Shown piece by piece: positions 1 through 5,966 of a stretch of DNA of 10,943 nucleotides; the stretch's first letter is position 1; each line of letters opens with the position of its first letter. Below the pieces are notes generated by a model. That model saw only the letters and a list, made by a program, of their open reading frames with translations. It did no database searches and had not been told where the DNA came from. Source of the DNA: CSSED10-109M sp964349455 (GTDB taxonomy: Bacteria; Bacillota_I; Bacilli_A; RF39; UBA660); contig CAYGGG010000029.1 of assembly GCA_964349455.1 (NCBI GenBank), forward strand, positions 1 through 10,943, written 5' to 3'. The position numbers and the translations under genes are program-made.

Positions 1-771
1 TTTATAAATAATAATCAAATTAACAATTGGTTAGAAGTAAATTACAATCTTATTAGAAGATATTTAAATTATTTATACGAAAAAAATTATATGGCCAAAA
101 GTACTAATCGTCATTTATCATCTTTACGAAGTTTTTTTAAATACTTGAAAAAAAATAAAATAATTGAAAAAAATCCATTAGAACTAATAACTAATCGAAA
201 AGAAGAAAAAAAACTTCCTAATTATTTACATTATTATGAAGTCGAAAAAATATTTGATTGTCTTGGTGATGACCGATTAGGAATTAGAAATCAAGTAATA
301 TTTGAAATGCTTTATGCAACTGGAATACGAGTGGGTGAATTAGTCAAGATTAAAATAAATGATGTTGATTTGTTAGAAAATACAATCAAAGTATTTGGTA
401 AGGGGCGAAAAGAGAGAATTGTTATTTTTGGACCAAAACTAAATAATTTAATCAAACAATATATAAAAATGAGAATAAATGAAAATGAAATATTGTTTTT
501 AAATAAGAATAATAAACCGATAACTGATCGTGGTATTCGATATATAATTGATCAAATTGTAAAAAAAACAAGCATTAAAAAGAAAATAAGTCCCCATGTT
601 TTAAGACATACTTTTGCAACGCATATGTTAGATGCTGGAGCTGATTTAAAAGTTGTTCAAGAATTATTGGGACATGAATCAATTGGATCAACTGGCATTT
701 ACACTCATGTTTCAAATGAAAAATTAAGAGAAGAATATCGCAAAAATCATCCGCGAGCAAAAAAGGAGTGA
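1..771 (+). CDS. XerC/XerD-type tyrosine site-specific recombinase (5' partial)
   Basis: The reading frame is open from base 1, so the true start lies left of the window; the ATG at 91 is internal. The part before it reads like the N-terminal SAM-like core-binding domain of Xer recombinases, continuing into a helix ending RSFFKYL. The visible 256 codons leave about 40 residues missing from a usual length near 300. All catalytic residues of the family are present: Arg (codon 328-330, in TGIRVGEL), Lys (400-402, in GKGRKER), His and Arg of HVLRH (595-597, 604-606), His of LLGH (673-675) and the nucleophile Tyr (700-702, in IYTHV). The C-terminus has the HPRA tail typical of XerC/XerD, which resolve chromosome dimers at dif, rather than of phage integrases. 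XerC and XerD cannot be told apart here. TGA 769-771 overlaps the ribosome site region of tdk, suggesting cotranscription. Confidence 0.9.
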   Translation, partial: FINNNQINNWLEVNYNLIRRYLNYLYEKNYMAKSTNRHLSSLRSFFKYLKKNKIIEKNPLELITNRKEEKKLPNYLHYYEVEKIFDCLGDDRLGIRNQVIFEMLYATGIRVGELVKIKINDVDLLENTIKVFGKGRKERIVIFGPKLNNLIKQYIKMRINENEILFLNKNNKPITDRGIRYIIDQIVKKTSIKKKISPHVLRHTFATHMLDAGADLKVVQELLGHESIGSTGIYTHVSNEKLREEYRKNHPRAKKE

Positions 772-775
772 AAAG

Positions 776-1348
776 ATGGCAAAACTATTATTTCGATATG
801 GAGCAATGAATTCTGGAAAAACAACTAATTTAATTCAGGTTGCCTATAATTATGAAGAATTAGGACACAAGGTAATTATCGCCAAACCATTAATTGATAC
901 TAAAGGTGGCGATAAAGTAACAACGAGAATTGGTCTTGAACGGAAAGTTGATTACTTAATTGGACCAAAAGATAGTTTTTTAAAAGTTGATTTAAAAAAA
1001 ATAGCGGCTATTTTGGTTGATGAAGTACAATTTTTAACACCAGAGCAAATTGAAGAATTATGGTATATCGTTAAGTTAAAAGGAGTGGCTGTCGTTTGTT
1101 ATGGGTTAAAGGTTAGTTTTAATTCTTATAGTTTTCCAGGAAGTATTAGATTATTTGAACTTGCTGATGAATTAACCGAATTAGCAACAATTTGTGATTG
1201 TGGTGTAAAAGCTAGATTTATTGGACGTAAAATAAACGGAGAATATCAAGCCGATGGACCACAGGTAGTAATTGATGGCGAAGCGGATGTTCAGTATGAA
1301 TCTTTATGTGGTCGATGCTATATTAAGAAAGTGAGAAAAGTAAAATGA
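776..1348 (+). CDS. tdk: Thymidine kinase (type II, TK1-like)
   Basis: This enzyme phosphorylates thymidine to dTMP with ATP in the cytosol, as part of pyrimidine deoxynucleoside salvage. The 190-residue length is usual for the family. A P-loop GAMNSGKT sits at residues 9-16 and the Walker B/catalytic motif DEVQF at 82-86, with Glu83 the expected base. The lasso segment YGLKVSF to FPGS (109-123) matches the thymidine-binding loop. Paired cysteines at 140/142 and 178/181 form the expected structural zinc site, and the segment before the second pair (YESLC) is typical of the substrate-contacting loop. The start at 776 is set by AAGGAG at 763-768, seven bases upstream and lying inside the end of the recombinase gene. 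The stop overlaps the next start (ATGA, 1345-1348), so pyruvate phosphate dikinase is probably translationally coupled. Nothing in the protein looks degraded. Confidence 0.95.
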   Translation: MAKLLFRYGAMNSGKTTNLIQVAYNYEELGHKVIIAKPLIDTKGGDKVTTRIGLERKVDYLIGPKDSFLKVDLKKIAAILVDEVQFLTPEQIEELWYIVKLKGVAVVCYGLKVSFNSYSFPGSIRLFELADELTELATICDCGVKARFIGRKINGEYQADGPQVVIDGEADVQYESLCGRCYIKKVRKVK

Positions 1349-3969
1349 AAAAATATGTTTTCTCTTTTAAAGAAGGAACGCAAAAAATGAAAGATATTTT
1401 AGGTGGTAAAGGTGCTAATTTATGCGAAATGCTTAATTTAGATCTACCAGTACCGCTGGGTTTTATTGTCTCAACCGAGGCCTGTAATGAGTTTTATGAA
1501 AGTAATCAAGAATTAAGTAAATATATTCAAAAAGAAATATTTGAACAATTAGTTAATTTAGAGAAAAAAACAAATAAAAAATTTGGTTCTGGCGATAATC
1601 CATTATTGCTTTCAATTCGCAGTGGATCGAGAGTTAGTATGCCTGGAATGATGGATACAATCTTAAACTTAGGAATGAATGATCAATTAGTAAAAATGAT
1701 GGCTGAAAACGACGGAGAAAGATGGTTTGCTTATGATTCATACCGGCGCTTCATTGGAATGTATGCGGGTGTTGTTAATGGGTTTTCAAAAGAAGATTTT
1801 GATGGTCAATTAACAAATTATAAAAAAGAACGAAAAATTATAAAAGATCAAGACCTATCAATTGATGATTTAAAAAATATTATTGATATTTATAAATCAA
1901 ATTATCAAAAAAAAGCAAACAAACCATTCCCCCAAGATCCTTCTTTTCAATTAATTGAAGCAATAAAAGCAATCTTTAAATCATGGATGAATGAAAGAGC
2001 GATTTCCTATCGTAAAATTAATAAAATTCCTGATTATTATGGAACAGCGGTTATTGTTCAAGAAATGGTTTATGGTAATAATGGCGAAAAATCTGGTTCA
2101 GGCGTTGCTTTTTCAAGAAATCCGGCAACTGGCGAAAATGAATTTTATGGTGAATTTTTAATTAATGCTCAAGGCGAGGATGTTGTTGCGGGGGTTAGAA
2201 CGCCATTACCAATTGATCAATTAAAAAACACGATGGCTAATATATATGTTGAATTATACACCTACGTTAAAAAATTAGAAAGACATTATCGTGATATGCA
2301 GGATGTTGAATTTACAATTGAAAATCAAAAATTATATATGTTACAAACAAGAACTGGTAAAAGGACGATGCAAGCGGCTTTAAAAATTGCGATTGATTTA
2401 GTAAATGAAAGTTTAATCAGCAAAGAAGAAGCAATTTCAAGGCTAAATGCTAGTCAATTTAATCAACTATTGCACCCTCGCTTTGAAGAAGAATCATTAA
2501 AGAAAGCTAAATTTTTAACAAAGGGATTAGCTACTTCACCAGGGGCTGCTTATGGTAAAATTTATTTTACATCCGATGATATTATTAAGGCAAAAAGAAA
2601 TGGCTATTCAGCAATTTTAGTAAGATTAGAAACATCACCTGAAGATATTGAAGGAATGAATTATGCTACAGGAATTTTAACCGTTTATGGCGGAATGACT
2701 TCACACGCAGCCGTTGTCGCAAGGGGAATGGGAATAACATGCGTTTCAGGGTGCAGTGGTGTTGTAATTGAAAACAAACAAATGAAAATAAACAATATTA
2801 TAATAGAAGAAGGCGATTATATATCAATTGATGGAAATACTGGTAATGTATATTTAGGTGAGGTAAAAACAACAACTGATAAATTAAGTGATGATTTGGT
2901 AAAAATGCTCGGGTGGGCTGATCAATATCAAAAAATTACCGTTTTTGCTAACGCTGATACAAAAGAAGATGCCGAGTTGGCATTAAAATTTAAAGCAAAA
3001 GGAATTGGCCTTTGTCGAACTGAGCACATGTTTTTTAAAGAAGAACGGATTATACAAATAAGAAAAATGATATTGGCAAAAGATGACGTCAAAAGAGAAG
3101 AAGCTTTAAGGGAAATTGAAAAATTTCAGGAAAAAGATTTTTATGAAATTTTGAAAATAATGAATAATAAACCAGTTACAATTAGATATCTTGATCCGCC
3201 ATTACATGAATTTATGCCAAAAAACGATTCAGAAATAATTAATTTAGGACATGAATTAAAAATGGAATTAGCAGAAATTAAAAAACAAATTGGCATTTTA
3301 ACTGAAGTTAATCCAATGATGGGACATCGAGGATGTCGTTTAGCAGTAACATATCCTTCGTTAATCAAAACGCAAACAAGAGCAGTGATGAATGCAGCTA
3401 AAAAACTTGAAGAAGAAGGTTATAATCCAATTATTGAATTAATGATACCATTGGTCGCAATTAATCAAGAATTAGTTTATTTAATCAATTTGATTAAAGA
3501 AGAAGTCTTGCCACAAATAAATTATAAACTTGGAACAATGATTGAAGTGCCAAGAGCCGCTTTAATTGCTGATAAAATAGCTAACCATGTTGATTTTTTC
3601 TCTTTTGGAACAAATGATTTAACGCAAATGACTTATGGCTTTTCAAGAGATGATGCCACCAAGTTTTTAGATGATTATTATCAAAAGGATTTAATTTCAT
3701 TTGATCCATTTATGGTGATAGATGAAGTAGGGGTTGGTAAATTAATTGAAGTAGCGGTTAAAAATGGACGTCTTGCTAAACCAGGTTTAAAAATAGGAAT
3801 CTGTGGTGAACATGGTGGTGATCCTTTGAGTATTCAATTTTTCTTTGAACAAGGACTGGATTATGTTTCTTGTTCCCCTTATCGAGTACCGATTGCTATT
3901 CTAGCCTCAGCTCAATTAACAATTAAAAACAATGAAAAAAATGTTGAAAGAATGTCAATTAAGGAGTAA
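1345..3969 (+). CDS. ppdK: Pyruvate, phosphate dikinase
   Basis: This cytosolic enzyme interconverts ATP, phosphate and pyruvate with AMP, PPi and phosphoenolpyruvate. Its 874 residues match full-length bacterial PPDK. The N-terminal ATP-grasp domain shows GGKGANL (Lys22) and SIRSGSRVSMPGMMDT (Arg92). The phosphohistidine domain carries GGMTSHAAV with the swivelling catalytic His454, preceded by Thr452, the position phosphorylated by the regulatory protein in plant and some bacterial enzymes. The C-terminal TIM barrel has GLCRTEH (Arg558), RYLDPP (Arg614), metal ligands Glu734 and Asp758 (GTNDLTQ), and ICGEHGGDP with the proton-donor Cys820, by analogy to the catalytic Cys of Clostridium symbiosum PPDK and of PTS enzyme I. 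It overlaps tdk by four bases. In anaerobic Firmicutes PPDK often works glycolytically with PPi; that direction is inferred here. No PPDK regulatory protein gene is visible. Confidence 0.97.
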   Translation: MKKYVFSFKEGTQKMKDILGGKGANLCEMLNLDLPVPLGFIVSTEACNEFYESNQELSKYIQKEIFEQLVNLEKKTNKKFGSGDNPLLLSIRSGSRVSMPGMMDTILNLGMNDQLVKMMAENDGERWFAYDSYRRFIGMYAGVVNGFSKEDFDGQLTNYKKERKIIKDQDLSIDDLKNIIDIYKSNYQKKANKPFPQDPSFQLIEAIKAIFKSWMNERAISYRKINKIPDYYGTAVIVQEMVYGNNGEKSGSGVAFSRNPATGENEFYGEFLINAQGEDVVAGVRTPLPIDQLKNTMANIYVELYTYVKKLERHYRDMQDVEFTIENQKLYMLQTRTGKRTMQAALKIAIDLVNESLISKEEAISRLNASQFNQLLHPRFEEESLKKAKFLTKGLATSPGAAYGKIYFTSDDIIKAKRNGYSAILVRLETSPEDIEGMNYATGILTVYGGMTSHAAVVARGMGITCVSGCSGVVIENKQMKINNIIIEEGDYISIDGNTGNVYLGEVKTTTDKLSDDLVKMLGWADQYQKITVFANADTKEDAELALKFKAKGIGLCRTEHMFFKEERIIQIRKMILAKDDVKREEALREIEKFQEKDFYEILKIMNNKPVTIRYLDPPLHEFMPKNDSEIINLGHELKMELAEIKKQIGILTEVNPMMGHRGCRLAVTYPSLIKTQTRAVMNAAKKLEEEGYNPIIELMIPLVAINQELVYLINLIKEEVLPQINYKLGTMIEVPRAALIADKIANHVDFFSFGTNDLTQMTYGFSRDDATKFLDDYYQKDLISFDPFMVIDEVGVGKLIEVAVKNGRLAKPGLKIGICGEHGGDPLSIQFFFEQGLDYVSCSPYRVPIAILASAQLTIKNNEKNVERMSIKE

Positions 3970-3971
3970 AA

Positions 3972-4793
3972 ATGGAAAAGGTAAAAAGATATGCTATTCT
4001 GGTTTTGGCCAGTTGTCTATTAAGTGTTAATTATAATTTGTTTATCCTGCCCAATCTAATTGTTGCTGGTGGGATAAGTGGACTTGGTGTTGTAATGGAA
4101 GAATTTATTAATCCAAGTTTCTTCATTTTTGCAATAAATTTTTGTTTATTATGTTTAAGTTTTATTTTTTTAGGAATCGATAAAACAAAAGATTTTTTGT
4201 TAGGTTCATTATTATTTCCAATTTTTATTTATCTAACCTCTGATATTTCTAATTACATTGTCTATCAAGAAATTGATATGTTATTATTAGTTGTAATTAG
4301 TGCAGTTGTTGCTGGCTTTTCAATTGGAACAATTATAAAAAATGGTTTTTCAACTGGTGGCGTCGATATTGCTGCCTCAATTCTATCAAAGTTTTTTAAT
4401 AAATCAATCGGTAATTTAATGTTTATGATTGATGGCATTATTATTTCAATTGGTGCTTATCGATATGGAATCGAAAAATTGTTTTATGCAATTGTCTTTG
4501 TTTATATTTTAACAATGGTAATTGACCGAATTATTTTAGGAATATCTGCTAATAAAGCTTTTTATATAATTACTGACGAAGAAGAAAAAATTAAAGATTA
4601 TATTATTAATCAACTTGGACATGGTGCGACAATTTTAAATGCTAAAGGTGGATTACACTATGATAAAAAAAATATTTTGTTTTGTGTTGTTCCAACCAAT
4701 GAATATTTTAGGTTACGAACTGGGATTAATAGAATTGACAAAGAGGCCTTTTTTATTGTAACTGATGCTTATGAGGTTCAAGGAGGAGCTTAG
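3972..4793 (+). CDS. YitT-family membrane protein (DUF161 plus C-terminal DUF2179)
   Basis: This is an integral membrane protein of the YitT family, whose transport substrate or role is not established. The 273 residues contain about six hydrophobic segments, near 7-27, 49-68, 75-90, 101-122, 147-163 and 168-189. Glycine-rich family signatures lie between them: VAGGISGLG after the first segment and KNGFSTGGVDIAA after the fourth. Residues 192-273 form the soluble DUF2179 domain, recognisable from GHGATILNAKGG, a central strand ILFCVV, and a final DKEAFFIVTDAYEVQGG. This domain is thought to be cytosolic and is related to small ligand-binding folds. The start follows the ppdK stop by two bases, with AAGGAG at 3961-3966 inside the end of ppdK. 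The stop codon shares one base with the rsmD start. Family assignment is firm; function is unknown. Confidence 0.9.
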   Translation: MEKVKRYAILVLASCLLSVNYNLFILPNLIVAGGISGLGVVMEEFINPSFFIFAINFCLLCLSFIFLGIDKTKDFLLGSLLFPIFIYLTSDISNYIVYQEIDMLLLVVISAVVAGFSIGTIIKNGFSTGGVDIAASILSKFFNKSIGNLMFMIDGIIISIGAYRYGIEKLFYAIVFVYILTMVIDRIILGISANKAFYIITDEEEKIKDYIINQLGHGATILNAKGGLHYDKKNILFCVVPTNEYFRLRTGINRIDKEAFFIVTDAYEVQGGA

Positions 4794-5341
4794 TGCAGAT
4801 TATTAGTGGAAAGTATAAAGGTCTGCGATTAAAAGGATTTCAAATTGAAAAAACAAGACCGACAACTAGTCGGGTCCGTGAGTCTTTATTTGCAATGTTA
4901 AATCCTTATTTAAATGGTGCAAGCGTACTAGATTTATTTGCAGGGACCGGAGCTTTAGGAATTGAAGCATTATCAAATGGAGCTGCTAGTTGTCTATTTG
5001 TTGAAAAAAATGTTAAAATGGTTAATGAGTTAAAAAAAAATTTAACCAAAGTAGAAGAACCATATATAATAGTTAGTGGTGATTTTAAAAAAGTAGTTGG
5101 TCATTTTGATCTTATTTTTTTAGATCCACCATATCAAAGTGATTATATCAAGCAGGCATTGTTATTAATAAATAAAAAAGATTTATTATCAAAAAATGGA
5201 ATAGTCGTTTGTGAATATCAATTAAAAAATTTTGATATAACTAATTATAAAATAATTAAAGAAAAAAATTATAATAATAAGAATATTTTAATATTAGGAA
5301 AAATGGAGGTGGAGCAAAGTGGAGAAAGGCCAGATTGTTGA
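4793..5341 (+). CDS. rsmD: 16S rRNA (guanine966-N2)-methyltransferase
   Basis: RsmD methylates G966 of 16S rRNA using S-adenosylmethionine during assembly of the small ribosomal subunit. The 182-residue protein has the family N-terminus IISGKYKG, the conserved RPTTSRVRESLF (residues 22-33), the SAM-binding motif VLDLFAGTGALG (45-56) and the catalytic DPPY (111-114). Translation starts at GTG 4793, supported by a strong AGGAGG at 4781-4786; this start overlaps the yitT stop by one base. After the usual end of the fold (near the strand ILILGK) there is a polar tail of about 12 residues. That tail is encoded by the stretch that also holds the ribosome site and first 23 bases of the next small gene, so the tail may exist mainly because of the overlap. 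In many Firmicutes coaD follows rsmD; here it does not. Confidence 0.95.
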   Translation: MQIISGKYKGLRLKGFQIEKTRPTTSRVRESLFAMLNPYLNGASVLDLFAGTGALGIEALSNGAASCLFVEKNVKMVNELKKNLTKVEEPYIIVSGDFKKVVGHFDLIFLDPPYQSDYIKQALLLINKKDLLSKNGIVVCEYQLKNFDITNYKIIKEKNYNNKNILILGKMEVEQSGERPDC

Positions 5342-5465
5342 GCATAAGTTAACGAAAGACTGGATGATGGTTTTAGAAATTCGTGGCGAAAAAGTTCTTT
5401 GTCGAACGAAAGATTTACAAGAAGTTGAATTTTTTATGTTTGAATTAAAACTAAAGACTTATTAA
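5319..5465 (+). CDS. Small 48-residue protein, possible SH3-like fold (DUF2158/YodC-like pattern)
   Basis: A 48-codon frame begins at GTG 5319 and ends at TAA 5463-5465. A strong GGAGGTGG at 5305-5312 lies six bases upstream, as good as that of any gene in the window. It overlaps rsmD by 23 bases in another frame and ends where the operon terminator begins, which is where the last gene of an operon should stop. The product opens MEKGQIVEHKLTKDWM, continues with MVLEIRGEKVLCRTKDL and ends FELKLKTY. The alternation of short beta-like strands, the GxxVxHK...WMxVL start and the VLCR strand resemble the small SH3-like barrel of DUF2158/YodC proteins, a resemblance judged by eye only. There is no signal peptide or membrane segment. 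Its function is unknown; cotranscription with rsmD gives no firm clue. It could instead be a chance frame, but the ribosome site and placement argue against that. Confidence 0.72.
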   Translation: MEKGQIVEHKLTKDWMMVLEIRGEKVLCRTKDLQEVEFFMFELKLKTY

Positions 5466-5490
5466 AAATAGAAGCAAATGCTTCTATTTT
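5465..5490. terminator. Bidirectional intrinsic terminator between convergent genes
   Basis: An 11-base perfect inverted repeat (5465-5475 with 5480-5490) encloses a 4-base AAAT loop. Its core is TAGAAGC/GCTTCTA flanked by A and T runs. On the + strand the stem ends in four T, then AA and five T; on the - strand the A run at 5464-5468 becomes the U tract. It therefore fits a rho-independent terminator in both directions, closing the xer-to-rsmD operon and the HIT gene. The HIT stop codon (5484-5486 on the - strand) lies inside the stem. Confidence 0.85.
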
Positions 5491-5843
5491 AATTTTTCGA
5501 AAATTTCTTCAACTAACTTTATTTTATTTTCAGAATACACTGGTTTAAGATGTAAATGAAAGTGTTTTATATCCTGACCAATTCCATTATTTTGCAAAAT
5601 AACAATTCCAATTGGATTTAATTTTTGTTCGAGTAATTTTTTCATTTTTTTAGCAGTAACCATTATTTTGTTTAATGTATCCAAATCAATATCATCTAAA
5701 TCTAGAAAATGTTGTTTTGGAATAATTAATAAATGGCCATTACTTTCTGGATGAATATCAAGAAAACACTTAACCCACTTATCTTCATATATTGTATATG
5801 ATGGTATTTGACCATCGGCAATTTTACAAAACAAACAATCCAT
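5484..5843 (-). CDS. HIT-family (histidine triad) nucleotide hydrolase/transferase
   Basis: HIT proteins of the Hint type cleave phosphoramidate or related bonds on purine nucleotides in the cytosol; the physiological substrate is usually unknown. The 119-residue product begins MDCLFCKIADGQIP, with the Cys3/Cys6 pair seen in zinc-binding members, followed by YEDKWVKCFLDIHPESNGHLLIIPKQH (split here: residues 19-31 and 32-45) typical of the fold. The triad HFHLHLKP places His94, His96 and His98, with the middle one the expected nucleophile, just after NNGIGQ. It is slightly shorter than the common 130-145 residues because the tail after the triad is short (about 20 residues). It is a single-gene unit on the - strand with its own promoter and an AGGGTG ribosome site about five bases before the ATG. 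It converges on the upstream operon. Confidence 0.93.
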   Translation of the reverse strand: MDCLFCKIADGQIPSYTIYEDKWVKCFLDIHPESNGHLLIIPKQHFLDLDDIDLDTLNKIMVTAKKMKKLLEQKLNPIGIVILQNNGIGQDIKHFHLHLKPVYSENKIKLVEEIFEKLK

Positions 5844-5860
5844 CTAATCACCCTATCAAA

Positions 5861-5889
5861 ATGATAACATAAAAAAGAGATGATATCAA
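5861..5889 (-). promoter_or_regulatory. Sigma-A-type promoter for the HIT gene
   Basis: Read on the - strand, TTGATA (complement of 5884-5889) is followed after exactly 17 bases by TATCAT (complement of 5861-5866), preceded by TG for an extended -10 element. Spacing and matches are close to the sigma-A consensus. It lies about 18 bases before the HIT start codon, so the leader would be very short. Confidence 0.7.
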
Positions 5890-5897
5890 TCATTTGT

Positions 5898-5929
5898 AAA
5901 GATTAAAATATTAGGAAAAAACAATCTTT
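5898..5929. repeat. 7-base inverted repeat AAAGATT/AATCTTT upstream of the prepilin promoter
   Basis: AAAGATT (5898-5904) and AATCTTT (5923-5929) form perfect inverted arms with an 18-base spacer. The right arm ends seven bases before the -10 box at 5937, so the element covers the place where a -35 box would lie. It might be an operator, but repeats of this length are not rare in AT-rich DNA. Confidence 0.35.
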
Positions 5930-5933
5930 TTTA

Positions 5934-5942
5934 TGATATAAT
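5934..5942 (+). promoter_or_regulatory. Extended -10 promoter for the prepilin-GLUG gene
   Basis: TGATATAAT at 5934-5942 is a perfect extended -10 element (TG, one base, TATAAT). No good -35 box lies 16-18 bases upstream; the region holds A-rich sequence and an inverted repeat. Extended -10 promoters can work without a strong -35, and the missing -35 leaves room for an activator. Transcription would begin near 5949, just before AAGGAG at 5954-5959 and the ATG at 5967. Confidence 0.6.
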
Positions 5943-5966
5943 GAAAAAGAATAAAGGAGTGGGATT

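Noticed and set aside
91..93. ATG 91 as the recombinase start
   Set aside because: The frame is open to base 1 and the upstream codons continue the core-binding helix, so this Met is internal. No ribosome site precedes it.
1..771. Integrase of a mobile element or integrative plasmid
   Set aside because: The HPRA tail, Xer-like spacing of catalytic residues and the tight link to tdk and ppdK fit a housekeeping Xer. No att-like repeats, tRNA or cargo genes are seen.
3141..3368. Reverse-strand frame of 75 codons inside ppdK
   Set aside because: It lies opposite conserved PPDK barrel motifs, has no ribosome site and its product has no recognisable pattern. The same applies to the frames at 575-760, 6165-6386 and 6755-6955.
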